DNA from: CAZNLH01 sp964573995 | GTDB taxonomy: Bacteria; Gemmatimonadota; CAZMKB01; CAZNLH01 | NCBI GenBank assembly: GCA_964573995.1 | Contig: CAZNLH010000001.1 | Span: 186,001-250,000 of the forward strand | Reading direction: 5' to 3' | DNA length: 64,000 nucleotides | Part shown: positions 7,657 to 16,927 of the stretch, piece after piece | Layout: each line of letters begins with the position of its first letter | How positions within the stretch are numbered: the first letter of the stretch is position 1 | Made by a program: the position numbers and the translations under genes | The notes under the pieces: generated by a model | Database searches by the model: none | What the model was told of the DNA's origin: nothing | Seen by the model: the letters and a program-made list of their open reading frames with translations, nothing else

Positions 7657-8273
7657 CCCTTTTCTCCCGACACCGTCCCCTCACCTTCAATAAAACCTGA
7701 TATGGTAATAGTCACCCGAAGATTTTCCGGCTCGGTCCCCGCGATACGTTGGTACCTCCCCTTGCGATAGGACCGTCTCATGGCCGAAGGGGCGTTGATC
7801 TCCAGTTTGCTGACGACCAGGAGATTCTTGTCTCCTTCTATCTTGGCCAGGAAATCCTTCAATCCGATGATGTCACAACTCATATTCAATTGGATAGATA
7901 TCCGCTGATGATGGTCTATGGATTCGGGCTTATTCACGTTCTCCCGGGTGATTGAAACCCCCGCCTCATCGGCGAAGTCCCTTATCTTGTTGGACAATTC
8001 AGCGGCCGCCAGAGATGATGTATTCCCAGATAGAAGGAGCCTGGAGACCGCCAGCATATCGTTTTTCCTGCTTCGAAGGAGTTCCTTGTAAGCGTCTTCA
8101 CCGGCAAGGATGGCGTGATATTCCCGATCGAGGCGAAGGGCGGCTTCAAGTCTTTCATTTATCTCTTCCCTTGACTTGAAATAAGGTTCGATCAGGAAGA
8201 GATAGACTGCAACCAGGGACAGAAAAAGACCGGCCCCTAAAACCATCCTCCGTTCTCTTTTATTCAGCCTCAC
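7653..8273 (-). CDS. gspM: Type II secretion system protein GspM (PilO-like)
   Basis: Inner-membrane partner of GspL; about 206 aa. One membrane segment at roughly residues 11-30 (MVLGAGLFLSLVAVYLFLIE) is followed by a coiled-coil stretch (EEINERLEAALRLDREY) and a C-terminal ferredoxin-like periplasmic domain. I placed the start at a GTG at 8273, with GGCGG 8 nt upstream, because the hydrophobic segment then follows a short basic N-terminus; the longer frame to 8366 is buried in gspL. It overlaps gspL by 14 nt and gspC by 4 nt. The family is poorly conserved, so identification depends on topology and operon position. Confidence 0.85.
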   Translation of the reverse strand: MRLNKRERRMVLGAGLFLSLVAVYLFLIEPYFKSREEINERLEAALRLDREYHAILAGEDAYKELLRSRKNDMLAVSRLLLSGNTSSLAAAELSNKIRDFADEAGVSITRENVNKPESIDHHQRISIQLNMSCDIIGLKDFLAKIEGDKNLLVVSKLEINAPSAMRRSYRKGRYQRIAGTEPENLRVTITISGFIEGEGTVSGEKG

Positions 8274-9717
8274 CTTGATCACCGCCTGACCAGTCGATAT
8301 CTGCTGTAATGCGGAATGACTCCACTTCCTCCCCTCCGAAATCGCGGGTTGTCGTCGGTGCCTCAAATTTTACATTCTTCAGGTAGGGAGAATTTTCGAG
8401 GAGGGGAATCAACGTGGCTGCCGTCGATGCGTTGCCGCTGATTTTTAGCGGTTCTCCCTGTTCCATGTCGATCGAGGTCAACCATGCCTCCTCTGGAATC
8501 GCTTTGCTCAAGTTCGCCAATACGGCCAACCAGTGCGGCCTTTCGGACTGTAATTTATTCAAAGTACGAACCCTGTCAGCAAGTCCCTCGTACTCCAGTT
8601 TCAATTCCTTGACCGCCTTCACCTTTCCCTCGATAGATGCAATCTCTCTCCGTACCTCTCTTAGTCGAGTATCCTTCCGCCACATCGACATGGCTGAAAG
8701 CGCTATTATCGTGAAGATCATGGTCATGGAAACCACGCCCAATCTGATCCACTCGTCCCGCTCCCGTTTCTTCTTTATGCCCTTCGGCTGCAGGTCGATC
8801 GTGTGCACGGCTTCCTGATATCCGGAAAGCGCAAGACCGAGCGGATAACCGAACCTTTCAATGTCAAATCCACTCGGAAGATTCAATCTCATATCCCGTG
8901 GGTCAAGGCGCCTTATCTCCCCGTTCAATGCCTCCTCGATCACTGGCGTAGCCCAGTTCAACAACTCTTCATCTCCAGTAATGTATACCGACTCGATAGT
9001 TTCATTCTCCCTGGCCATCCCACCATAAAAACTTATAACCTTCTCGAACTCATCGACCACGAATTCCGGGTTTACCTTTCCCTTTGGTACACATGTGCTG
9101 CGACAGATGACGGGGTGCCCAGATACCAGAAGATGGCAGGATACGGCATCCTCATCTATGCTGAGGAGGATATGCGGGCCATCGAGGTTGGTCCCAGTGG
9201 ACCTCAACAGGTTGGCCAGCGAGATCTCCCTCATATCGACCCTCAGGAGCATCAGGCCAGCGGCCTTAATAATAGACTGGACCTCGTCCACATCGGCCCT
9301 TCGCGCCCCGGCCAGGATCACACCCATCCCTCCGTTCCTCCTCCTGTCCGTCACCTGGTAATCGTAGACCAATTGCTCTCCACGGATCGGGAATATGCGC
9401 TCAGCCTGGTTTTCTATCATAGGCCGAAGTTTGTCGCCCGAGACCGGGGGAAAGGTCATCTTCCTGAAAAAGTATCGTTCCCGAGGGAGCCCCACGACCG
9501 CGTGCCTGGCTCGAATCTCTCCAGAACGGACCAATTCCTGAATCTTACGGATAACCGCATCGCGCCCGGAGGAGGAGACTTCCATCTCTTCGGGGGAGAG
9601 ATCCAATATCCCGTGACCGCCAAGCCTAAGCCTCCTTATGCCTCTAACCAGTTCGACATAACGGAGTGTCTCTCCGTGCAGATCGATTCCGACTATTGAG
9701 CGATATGAATAGGTCAT
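8260..9717 (-). CDS. gspL: Type II secretion system protein GspL (PilM-like plus PilN-like)
   Basis: Recruits the GspE ATPase to the inner membrane; 485 aa. The N-terminal ~330 residues form a PilM/actin-like cytoplasmic domain, with SIVGIDLHGETLRYVEL at the start, VGLPRERYFFRKMTFPP and ILLSIDEDAVSCHLLV. One membrane segment follows near residues 335-355. A PilN-like periplasmic part comes next, with a coiled coil and the PEEAWLTSIDMEQGEPLKISGNA pattern. In type IV pilus systems these two halves are separate genes (pilM, pilN); GspL normally joins them, as here. The start is the ATG at 9717, 3 nt after the gspK stop. Confidence 0.92.
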   Translation of the reverse strand: MTYSYRSIVGIDLHGETLRYVELVRGIRRLRLGGHGILDLSPEEMEVSSSGRDAVIRKIQELVRSGEIRARHAVVGLPRERYFFRKMTFPPVSGDKLRPMIENQAERIFPIRGEQLVYDYQVTDRRRNGGMGVILAGARRADVDEVQSIIKAAGLMLLRVDMREISLANLLRSTGTNLDGPHILLSIDEDAVSCHLLVSGHPVICRSTCVPKGKVNPEFVVDEFEKVISFYGGMARENETIESVYITGDEELLNWATPVIEEALNGEIRRLDPRDMRLNLPSGFDIERFGYPLGLALSGYQEAVHTIDLQPKGIKKKRERDEWIRLGVVSMTMIFTIIALSAMSMWRKDTRLREVRREIASIEGKVKAVKELKLEYEGLADRVRTLNKLQSERPHWLAVLANLSKAIPEEAWLTSIDMEQGEPLKISGNASTAATLIPLLENSPYLKNVKFEAPTTTRDFGGEEVESFRITADIDWSGGDQGEAE

Positions 9718-9720
9718 GAT

Positions 9721-10758
9721 TCAGGCATTGTCCCCTTGTTCAAGTTCGCGCCAGGACAGGATCCTTAGGTTGACCTTGGATCCAAGGATAGTCCGGTAAA
9801 CAACCACCCTGAGGCTCCTTTCTACGTTCGTCCCATCAACCCGTCCACGAGAGAGGATACTGAAGTGATATGACTTGGTATCAACGAGCCTCTGGAGGGT
9901 GCGGTAATCCAGGTTGCCCTCTCCCATTTGGTTCGCTTCCCGAATATAATCAATGAATTCCTGCTTGTTCAAGGGAGAGTAATTCACCGCCTCCCTCTTC
10001 CTCGTTATGAAGGCCGACGACTGCTCGTCTACTCCCGGCAACGCCCTCAGCACCAGGCTGTCGGCGGTGTTGATATTGATCTTACCCCTTCCATATACCG
10101 TGAGGTGCTCGTAGAGGCCTGGGGAGGCGCCCTTAGATCCGCTACCGAACAGGAGTTCCCGGTCGATGCCCCGTACGAGGAGCAACTCCTCAATGGAATC
10201 GAAGTTTGAATCCTTGCACGAGTACGGCGGGTCCAGAGAGTTATAATAATCGTCTTCCGCCCCGTTGAGCATCGGCGTATCGTCGTGATCGCGCCAGTCG
10301 ATGATGGCGTCGGAAATGGAGTCCGCCCTACCGGAAGCAAGCCCTTGCCCGATCAATAATCCCCTGATGAGGTCACGTGATGCCAAGTTTATATTGATCT
10401 TGCTCTCCTCATCGGAGACCTCTACCTCGTAACTGCCCTCTCCAAATGCAACGCTGTCGATGTCTGAAAAGTATTGTTCAAGATACCTGCCGTCTATATT
10501 CATCCCCTCTTCTGTTGGATGGCTCAGGAGCGCCAGGGCGTGGTGGACGCCGGCAAGGGCAAGCAACTTTGCCTCCTCGCTCTGCTTGAAATTCCTGACG
10601 ATGAAGGCCTCCTGCCTGACCTCTCGAGAAAAGTAGGTCGCGGTGACACCGAGGACTATGATGATCCACAGGGTCAGTATCAGTGCGATACCCCTTTCCG
10701 CCACCCTCTCGTTTGTCGTACTCAGAGGACCTCCTACTGTGGATAGTGATACCACCAT
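9721..10758 (-). CDS. gspK: Type II secretion system minor pseudopilin GspK
   Basis: Large minor pseudopilin that caps the pseudopilus tip with GspI and GspJ; 345 aa. The prepilin-like N-terminus reads ERGIALILTLWIIIVLGVTATYFSREV at about residues 21-47. As usual for GspK, the Glu at position +5 of other prepilins is missing. The middle has helix-hairpin-helix-like SAM domains (DEESKININLASRDLIRGLL and GKININTADSLVLRALPGV), characteristic of the family. The ATG lies directly after the gspJ stop with GAGGTG just ahead. The leader before the cleavage Gly is rather long (about 23 residues). Confidence 0.93.
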   Translation of the reverse strand: MVVSLSTVGGPLSTTNERVAERGIALILTLWIIIVLGVTATYFSREVRQEAFIVRNFKQSEEAKLLALAGVHHALALLSHPTEEGMNIDGRYLEQYFSDIDSVAFGEGSYEVEVSDEESKININLASRDLIRGLLIGQGLASGRADSISDAIIDWRDHDDTPMLNGAEDDYYNSLDPPYSCKDSNFDSIEELLLVRGIDRELLFGSGSKGASPGLYEHLTVYGRGKININTADSLVLRALPGVDEQSSAFITRKREAVNYSPLNKQEFIDYIREANQMGEGNLDYRTLQRLVDTKSYHFSILSRGRVDGTNVERSLRVVVYRTILGSKVNLRILSWRELEQGDNA

Positions 10759-10759
10759 T

Positions 10760-11563
10760 TCACCTCACCGGTCTCTCGGGTATGTAAATAAGCAACGGGA
10801 GCCTTGTTACACGGAGGTCCGCGGAATTACCTTCATGCCATGAGAGGTCGATCTCTATGGCCTCGGGTAATTCCCTATCGGAATCCCAATCCATCACCCA
10901 TTCCGGTTCACCATTGTCTTCGGTCTTGAGGTATTTTACATCGAGCGCATCGATACCGCCGGTGAGCCTCAAGGTGTCCGTTCTCCATGGCCCGAACAAA
11001 GGCTTTCGTATCAGCATGAGGTCGCTCCCCCCATCATCACCACCACGATCGGCCAATAAGATCCGATTCCATGTCAGGACACGGCTGCCGTCTGGATATT
11101 CGGGAAGGGAGGAGAAGGACAGTCGATCTGATGGACTCCCCTGGACGGTGTCATCTTCACCCTTGAAACCGGTCTCTTCCTCTTTCGTCCCACTTCCAGC
11201 CTCGTTGCCGGCCTTTCCGAAGAACTCATCGCCGAGGAAGACCGTCCAGTTGCTGCTGCTGGGAGTGAGATAGGCGGAATTCAATTCCCTGGAGATGACC
11301 TCTCGTGCGATCCTTACCCGCTGAAAGGTATCAGCCTTACCTCGACTGATATCGACACTCCTGAGGCCGACATGCATGCTCTCATACAACACACCAACCA
11401 GCATGCCCAGTATCATCATGGACACGATCAATTCAAGCAGGGTAAATCCATTAGAACCAATGGGGGTGGATGGCTCTCCATCCGGATTATCCTGAGTCGC
11501 GTCAGAAGAACAGTCCCCGGCGCCTCTCTCCATAGTTGTAAAGCATCGTGGCCAATTCAACAT
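10760..11563 (-). CDS. gspJ: Type II secretion system minor pseudopilin GspJ
   Basis: Minor pseudopilin of the tip complex; 267 aa from the first possible start. The class III signal is SNG/FTLLELIVSMMILGML, cleaved before Phe by the prepilin peptidase. The ~38-residue leader is long for a prepilin; the ATG at 11533 shortens it by 10 residues and may be the true start, as it overlaps gspI by 32 nt rather than 62. The body is predicted beta-rich with a Trp-rich C-terminal half. Prepilin peptidase (gspO) is not in the window, so processing depends on a gene elsewhere. Confidence 0.9.
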   Translation of the reverse strand: MLNWPRCFTTMERGAGDCSSDATQDNPDGEPSTPIGSNGFTLLELIVSMMILGMLVGVLYESMHVGLRSVDISRGKADTFQRVRIAREVISRELNSAYLTPSSSNWTVFLGDEFFGKAGNEAGSGTKEEETGFKGEDDTVQGSPSDRLSFSSLPEYPDGSRVLTWNRILLADRGGDDGGSDLMLIRKPLFGPWRTDTLRLTGGIDALDVKYLKTEDNGEPEWVMDWDSDRELPEAIEIDLSWHEGNSADLRVTRLPLLIYIPERPVR

Positions 11564-11942
11564 CTTTATCGACCAGTCCCTCCCTCCATTTCACCCTGAG
11601 GTGGAGTTCTCTGAGGTTTTCATCGTCGGTCTGCTCGACATCAGTCTCCCAACTGTAATCGGAGAAGGGATCATCGAACGTCCCAGCCCTGGTGCCAAGC
11701 GCGGGAAAGCCCTCGATCTGCATCTCATTGATCTTCCACCTGGACAAAAGGATGGCCTCCGTGGTACGGTGGACATCTTGACCAAGCCCGGTCCCGGCTG
11801 AAATTACCTGCATTATCACGGTAAGAGCCAAGCCGAGTATCGTCATCGCGATCATCAACTCAAGGAGAGTGAACCCCAACCTCGACTTTGTGCCCGAACC
11901 GATAATATCATATGAACCCCGGTCATTCGATGTAGACTTCAC
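11502..11942 (-). CDS. gspI: Type II secretion system minor pseudopilin GspI
   Basis: Minor pseudopilin that starts tip assembly; 146 aa, normal. The signal is KSRLG/FTLLELMIAMTILGLAL with cleavage after Gly 23. The C-terminal half has the GspI pattern W-K-I-N-E-M-Q followed by a Y-S-W-E-T-D strand and LRELHLRVKW. It overlaps gspH by 20 nt and gspJ by 32-62 nt, in the usual H-I-J order. Confidence 0.92.
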   Translation of the reverse strand: MKSTSNDRGSYDIIGSGTKSRLGFTLLELMIAMTILGLALTVIMQVISAGTGLGQDVHRTTEAILLSRWKINEMQIEGFPALGTRAGTFDDPFSDYSWETDVEQTDDENLRELHLRVKWREGLVDKDVELATMLYNYGERRRGLFF

Positions 11943-12444
11943 CGGTCATACCCTCGATCTTTATCGTCTTTACCTTGCCATCCCGCGCATGCAGGACTAT
12001 TCTTGCATCGGTCGCATTACCAAGGGGATGAAATGTGACGACACCGCTTCCGTCCGGGCCCTCCCTTGAGGTTACACTCATGCTGATCGTCCCTGGAACG
12101 GGTACCGGGTCGAGCGACGGGGTGCCTTCGGGACCATCGATACAACTGATGAGCGAGTCTGTCTCGTTGAACTCTATGGAAATCGGTCTTCCCCTTACTA
12201 CTGAGAGTTCCCTTGCATTCCGCAGATACGCGGCAACATGCCTGGAAAATCCGGTTAAATCCCCCCCACCCAGGATACCGCCGAACCTGGGGATCGTCAC
12301 GCCCAGGATTATCACCATTATGATCATGACGACGACGAGTTCCAGGAGAGTGAAGCCCCGGGACCGTGTATAGGAATTCACGGTACGCATCCATTTGCCC
12401 AAGGAGGCCCTCCCCAGCGGCTCATCCAGATGAAAACGCTTCAT
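11923..12444 (-). CDS. gspH: Type II secretion system minor pseudopilin GspH
   Basis: Minor pseudopilin; 173 aa. The signal SRG/FTLLELVVVMIIMVIILGVTIPRF has cleavage after Gly 30. The region after it (SRHVAAYLRNARELSVVRGRPISIEF) is the GspH/FimT domain. The ATG at 12444 has GGAAGAGG just upstream; an internal ATG at 12390 would give a more usual 12-residue leader. It lies 33 nt after gspG and overlaps gspI by 20 nt. Confidence 0.92.
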   Translation of the reverse strand: MKRFHLDEPLGRASLGKWMRTVNSYTRSRGFTLLELVVVMIIMVIILGVTIPRFGGILGGGDLTGFSRHVAAYLRNARELSVVRGRPISIEFNETDSLISCIDGPEGTPSLDPVPVPGTISMSVTSREGPDGSGVVTFHPLGNATDARIVLHARDGKVKTIKIEGMTGEVYIE

Positions 12445-12477
12445 CGTCCTCTTCCAAGTTGAAGGTGGCAGGCGCCT

Positions 12478-12945
12478 TTATTCCCAACTCTTGATGTCCT
12501 GATCTTCATCCACCCCCCCCTCTTTGCCGTCTCTTCCCAGCGTATAGAGGTCATAACTGTCCGGATTGACCTCTCCTGGACTTATGTAATGATATGGCAC
12601 GTCCCATGGATCGAGAGGGACAACCAACTTTTTCAGGTATGGTCCGCTCCAGTGTCTCGGATACGGGGGGATATCAGGTTCTCGGACAAGGGCCTCCAGT
12701 CCCTGATCAGTAGTCGGGTAGAAGTCGTTATCCAGCCTGTAATTGTCGAGGGCGACACCGAGGTTTTCGATTTGCATTCTCGCTGCGCTTGTCTTCGCCT
12801 TCCCGACGTTGCGGAAGAGCCTCGGCCCCACGAGGCTGGCCAAAACCGCAAGGATGATAATCACCACTATCATCTCTATCAGGGTGAATCCCCCCGGGGA
12901 CTTCTTTCCGCCTACTCCCCTACACCGGTCGATCGCTTTATTCAT
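12478..12945 (-). CDS. gspG: Type II secretion system major pseudopilin GspG
   Basis: Main subunit of the pseudopilus that pushes substrates through the secretin; 155 aa. The prepilin signal is PGG/FTLIEMIVVIIILAVLASLVGPRLF with cleavage between Gly 19 and Phe 20 and the essential Glu at +5. GspG hallmarks follow: YRLDNDFYPTTDQGLEALV, then WDVPYHYISPGE, and a C-terminal Asp-rich loop (DLYTLGRDGKEGGVDEDQDI) that binds calcium in the family. In this operon it is the only one with the GspG layout; H, I, J and K are minor forms. Confidence 0.97.
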   Translation of the reverse strand: MNKAIDRCRGVGGKKSPGGFTLIEMIVVIIILAVLASLVGPRLFRNVGKAKTSAARMQIENLGVALDNYRLDNDFYPTTDQGLEALVREPDIPPYPRHWSGPYLKKLVVPLDPWDVPYHYISPGEVNPDSYDLYTLGRDGKEGGVDEDQDIKSWE

Positions 12946-12990
12946 CTCGCACCTCCTGAATCAGGTCTGAATCAATTTTATCCCGTGTGC

Positions 12991-14217
12991 TCAGAATGGG
13001 AGTTCGTTAAGGCTTGTAATTGCCATCAGCAGGGACAGTACGACGAATCCAATCACACCTCCGAAAAAGAGAATCATCGCCGGTTCGATGAGTGAGATCA
13101 TATTTTTTATGGCGGCCTGGGCCTCATTCTCAAAGATATCGGATACCTTCAGCAACATCTGGCTGAGCCTGCCGGTCTCCTCACCCACTGCTATCATATG
13201 TATCGCCATTGGCGGGAACACCCCCCGTTCCCTGAGTGGCGGGGCGATGTTCTCACCCTCTTTCAGGCTGTCATGGACTTCCTGGATAGCGTTGGTGAAA
13301 ATCTGGTTTTGGAACGTATCTTTCGCCACCAGGAGGGCCTGGAGGATTGGGACACCACTTTCAATCAGGGTACCAAGAGTCCGGCTGAAGCGCGAAACGG
13401 CCACCTTCTTGTTAAGGTCACCGATAAGAGGAAACGAGACCTTCAAGTTGTCCCATCTAAAGCGCCCCGGCTCGGTTCCTATATATCCTCTCATCCCGAA
13501 GACAAGAAGGATCATAAAGGTAAGGATAAGCCACCAATACGTGGTGATGAAATGGCTTATGGAGAGGAGGATCGACGTGCTAAGGGGGAGAGACTGGCCA
13601 AGATCTTCAAAAATCCCGGTGAATCTGGGCAGGACGAAAGTCATGAGGACGAGGACTGCGATTCCACCGACTACCGTCAGAAGAGTAGGGTAGATCATGG
13701 CCGACCGCACCTGTGCCCTTAATCGTTGTTCTTCCTCGAGATAATCCGCGAGGCGCCTGAAGGCCACCTCGAGAAACCCCCCAAATTCACCCGCGGCAAC
13801 GATGCTGACGTATAACGGTGAAAAATAGGCGGGAAAGTCCCTCATGGTATCCGCCAACGACTTGCCCGCCTGGACATTACTCCGAATCTTTCGCACTACT
13901 TCCTTGAAACGAGCGTCCTGGATAATTTCCAACCCGATGGTCAACGCCCTATCTAGAGGTACCCCGGAATCGAGCATCGTGGCGAGTTGGATGGTAAACG
14001 GAATTACATGCTTCGATTTGCCCCTAAAGCGCGAGACGATCTCCCCGATATCGACCGCTGCTATGGCACTCTCGGCCTCGCCCTCCTCGATCACGCGAAT
14101 CGGGTAGAGTTCCAGCCGGTGGAGTTGATCAATCACCTCCACAGTCGTCCTTGCCTCCATATCCCCCGTCATGACCTTTCCCTCACCGTCAGAGGCCTCA
14201 TACTTGAATACGGGCAT
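12991..14217 (-). CDS. gspF: Type II secretion system inner-membrane platform protein GspF
   Basis: Polytopic platform protein; 408 aa, standard. It has the two-repeat T2SSF architecture, with the G-E-x-x-G signatures AAGEFGGFLEVAF (about residue 136) and AVGEETGRLSQML (about residue 340). There are three membrane segments: about 170-195, about 220-243 and near the C-terminus (MILFFGGVIGFVVLSLLMAI). The N-terminus (MPVFKYEASDGEGKVMTGDMEA) is the usual GspF/PilC start. It lies 10 nt after gspE and 45 nt before gspG. Confidence 0.97.
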   Translation of the reverse strand: MPVFKYEASDGEGKVMTGDMEARTTVEVIDQLHRLELYPIRVIEEGEAESAIAAVDIGEIVSRFRGKSKHVIPFTIQLATMLDSGVPLDRALTIGLEIIQDARFKEVVRKIRSNVQAGKSLADTMRDFPAYFSPLYVSIVAAGEFGGFLEVAFRRLADYLEEEQRLRAQVRSAMIYPTLLTVVGGIAVLVLMTFVLPRFTGIFEDLGQSLPLSTSILLSISHFITTYWWLILTFMILLVFGMRGYIGTEPGRFRWDNLKVSFPLIGDLNKKVAVSRFSRTLGTLIESGVPILQALLVAKDTFQNQIFTNAIQEVHDSLKEGENIAPPLRERGVFPPMAIHMIAVGEETGRLSQMLLKVSDIFENEAQAAIKNMISLIEPAMILFFGGVIGFVVLSLLMAITSLNELPF

Positions 14218-14227
14218 TGATAACCTT

Positions 14228-15796
14228 CTACTCCTCTTCCTGGGTCACGCGAAGCACTTCGTTAATCGTCGTCTCACCAGCAATGACCTTTTCCCAGCCG
14301 TCCTTCCTCAGGGTGGTCATACCGGACCTGATCGCCGCGTCCCGCAGGTCGCTCAAACTTGTACTATCGAGGATCATGTGCCTTATTTCATCCGTCATGA
14401 TGAGAAGTTCGAAGATGCCGACCCTCCCCATGTAACCCGTGAAATTGCACTCTTCGCAACCCCTCCCGTGGTATATATGGATGTCCCTCCTGGATCCTCT
14501 CGCCAGGTTTAACTCCTCGAGAACGCCCTTTTCCGGCTGTATCTCTTCTCTGCACGACCTGCAGATTCGTCTTACCAGGCGTTGTGCCATGATCCCCTCG
14601 ACCGCCGAGGCGACGAGGTATCCCTCCACACCCATATCCACCATTCTCGTCATGCCGCCGGGGGCATCATTGGTATGGATCGTGCTGAAGACCAGGTGGC
14701 CGGTAAGCGCGGAGTGGATGGCAATCTCGGCCGTCTCAAAATCACGCATCTCCCCTATCATTATGATATCCGGGTCTTGTCTCACTATCGACCTTAGGCC
14801 GGTTGCAAACGTAAACCCTATCTTCGGCTTAATGGGAATCTGATTGATGCCGGCGAGGTGATACTCAACGGGATCTTCGAGGGTGATGATCTTCTTTTCC
14901 GGTGAGTTGATCTTCTCGAGAACCGCATATAGCGTAGTCGTTTTCCCGCTCCCGGTCGGGCCTGTGACCAGGATGATTCCATGGGGACGTTTGATCAACT
15001 TGCTGAACTTCTCGTACATCTCCGCGGAGAACCCGATGTCCTCCAGGCTCATCAAGATGCTGCTCTTGTCAAGTATCCTGATTACCACGCTCTCGCCATA
15101 TAGCGTCGGCACCGTTGAGACGCGGAAGTCTATATCCTTGTCGCCGATCCGCATCCTTATCCTACCGTCCTGTGCGAGCCGCCTCTCTGCAATATTCAGT
15201 TCAGCCATGATCTTCAACCTGGAGATTATGGCCGCCTGGAATCGCTTCGCGGGGGAGGATATATCGTGAAGAATTCCATCGATCCGGTAGCGCACCCTGA
15301 GTTGATCCTCCATCGCCTCGAGGTGGATGTCGCTGGCACGTTTCTTTAATGCCTCTATAATTATCAGGTTCACCAGTTTTATCACCGGCGCCTGGCTGGC
15401 CAGATCCCTCAAATCCTGTGTGCCGTTTCCGCGGTCTTCCACGAGGGCCAGGTCATCTTCGCTCATGTCCTTCACCATCTTTTCAATGGTCTCCACTCCT
15501 TCCCCATAATACTTCCTGATGGCCTCCAGGATCTCTTCCGGCGATGCGGCAACGGGTTCTATCTCCATGTGCAGCAGGGACCTGAGATCGTCGATCGTAT
15601 AGATATCCTGCGGGTCCGCAAACGCCACTCTCAGGGTGCCGTCTTTTATCCTTAATGGGATAAACCGGTATTCTTCCATATATTTAGGAGAGATCCTGAG
15701 ATTGATGGATTCATCAATTTCTTCCTCGACCTTGACCATCGCTGGCATCCCGCCGTTTATCGGGTAGGCCCCCTCTTCTTCTCGTGCTTCATCCAT
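14228..15796 (-). CDS. gspE: Type II secretion system ATPase GspE
   Basis: Cytoplasmic hexameric ATPase that powers pseudopilus assembly; 522 aa. The N1E/MshEN-type domain occupies roughly residues 30-100. Then come the ATPase features: Walker A GPTGSGKTT at 279-287, the Asp box around ITLEDPVEYH (305-313), Walker B IIMIGEMRD (344-352) and the His box near 366-375. A zinc-binding tetracysteine motif is present at C412/C415 and C447/C450, as in GspE and PilB. First gene of the gspE-F-G-H-I-J-K-L-M-C-D operon. The upstream 277 nt to the tRNA hold no gene and no promoter I can call with confidence. Confidence 0.97.
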   Translation of the reverse strand: MDEAREEEGAYPINGGMPAMVKVEEEIDESINLRISPKYMEEYRFIPLRIKDGTLRVAFADPQDIYTIDDLRSLLHMEIEPVAASPEEILEAIRKYYGEGVETIEKMVKDMSEDDLALVEDRGNGTQDLRDLASQAPVIKLVNLIIIEALKKRASDIHLEAMEDQLRVRYRIDGILHDISSPAKRFQAAIISRLKIMAELNIAERRLAQDGRIRMRIGDKDIDFRVSTVPTLYGESVVIRILDKSSILMSLEDIGFSAEMYEKFSKLIKRPHGIILVTGPTGSGKTTTLYAVLEKINSPEKKIITLEDPVEYHLAGINQIPIKPKIGFTFATGLRSIVRQDPDIIMIGEMRDFETAEIAIHSALTGHLVFSTIHTNDAPGGMTRMVDMGVEGYLVASAVEGIMAQRLVRRICRSCREEIQPEKGVLEELNLARGSRRDIHIYHGRGCEECNFTGYMGRVGIFELLIMTDEIRHMILDSTSLSDLRDAAIRSGMTTLRKDGWEKVIAGETTINEVLRVTQEEE

Positions 15797-16073
15797 CGAA
15801 CTGAACCAGGCTGTGTATCCTTCCGTGTTTTTCCAACGTGAGCGACTTCGGTTGGGAAATTACAAGGATTCGTGGCCTCATGGTCATTCCGCTCAATACA
15901 GTGAGACTCGTGAAGTTATACCATTCCCTATAAAATAGTGTTCCCGGGAGAGTATCTTAAGCAAGAACGGGGCCTTGAAGGATTTGCAGGGGAAATTCCG
16001 CTTCCGATTCACGTCTCTGCACGGTACGAGTCTTCATGGCTCTTGAAATCGGAGAGGCAAAAGATATAAAAGG

Positions 16074-16159
16074 TGGTGCCGAAGGCCGGACTCGAACCGG
16101 CACGGGGATTCCCCACTGCCCCCTCAAGACAGCGTGTCTACCAGTTCCACCACTTCGGC
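16074..16159 (-). tRNA. tRNA-Leu (anticodon GAG)
   Basis: On the minus strand, the acceptor stem GCCGAAG (16153-16159) pairs with CTTCGGC, followed by A and an encoded CCA ending at 16074. The anticodon stem CTGTC/GGCAG encloses the loop TTGAGGG, so the anticodon is GAG (CUC/CUU codons). The long variable arm (TGGGGAATCCCCG region) is expected of a class II tRNA-Leu, and the T-loop is GGTTCGAGTCC. It lies just downstream of secG on the same strand, the same arrangement as secG-leuU in E. coli. Confidence 0.96.
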
Positions 16160-16224
16160 ACCCTGCTGAGCAATCGGTATATCAGATGAAATCAACTTGA
16201 AAACACGTGGTGAGGCATGCCGGT

Positions 16225-16599
16225 TCAGGGGCCTTTTTTTTCCTTCTTCGCTGTTTCACCCGTAGCGGGGGGCTCAGTCTTCTCGATCAGCATTTGTGCC
16301 TCCGGATTGAAAGGCTGGGGTTCCCTGATGCGCGAAGTCTCTCCAGGTGCAACGGTCTTTGCCGTATGTTTCATAGAACCCATAGCAAGGAATATGGATG
16401 TAATGAAGAAGATAGCGCCGAGCACGGTGGTCAATTTGCTCAAGAAAGTTGCCGCCCCACGTCCGCCAAAGACGGCATCAGTGCCGCCGCTCCCGCCGAA
16501 CGTGCTTGCCAGCCCCCCACCACTCCCCGATTGAAGTAATACCGCAACGACTATGACAAGACTCACGAGGACATGCAGGCCCACAACTATCTCGAACAT
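16225..16599 (-). CDS. secG: Protein translocase subunit SecG
   Basis: Accessory subunit of the SecYEG channel; 124 aa. Two membrane segments are visible, at residues 3-23 (IVVGLHVLVSLVIVVAVLLQ) and about 53-73. Between them is the SecG hallmark QSGSGGGLASTFGGSGGTDAVFGGRGAATFLSK. The C-terminal ~35 residues are hydrophilic and Pro/Lys/Glu-rich, longer than the E. coli form. It has its own promoter about 75 nt upstream and is followed 65 nt later by the tRNA-Leu gene, so the two are probably co-transcribed. Confidence 0.95.
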   Translation of the reverse strand: MFEIVVGLHVLVSLVIVVAVLLQSGSGGGLASTFGGSGGTDAVFGGRGAATFLSKLTTVLGAIFFITSIFLAMGSMKHTAKTVAPGETSRIREPQPFNPEAQMLIEKTEPPATGETAKKEKKGP

Positions 16600-16669
16600 C
16601 GCTAACCGGCCGCCTTACTCAAGGATCTTAAGGTTGCCCCCTCACTCACCCATACCACTTGTACGATAA

Positions 16670-16698
16670 ATAATATATCGGGCCATCAATCATGTCAA
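16670..16698 (-). promoter_or_regulatory. Sigma-70 promoter of secG-tRNA-Leu
   Basis: On the minus strand, TTGACA (16693-16698), a 17-nt spacer and TATTAT (16670-16675). Transcription would begin near 16663, about 64 nt ahead of the secG ATG. Confidence 0.8.
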
Positions 16699-16927
16699 TG
16701 CCGTTACCGGTCATTAGCAGGCTCTCGCCCGGCGGAATTTTTTTCTTACCGATGTGATCAATCGCTTCCCTCTCGATAAAGACGCTATCCTACTCCTGGT
16801 ATCATGTCCCGGAAGTTACTTTGCAGATTTTCTGCGGTGAACTGCGCGGGTCCTGTCGCCGGACACCCCCACGCTTTGACGCCCTGTGACCCTATATCCT
16901 GCCGGTAGGCCTTAGAATGGATCATGT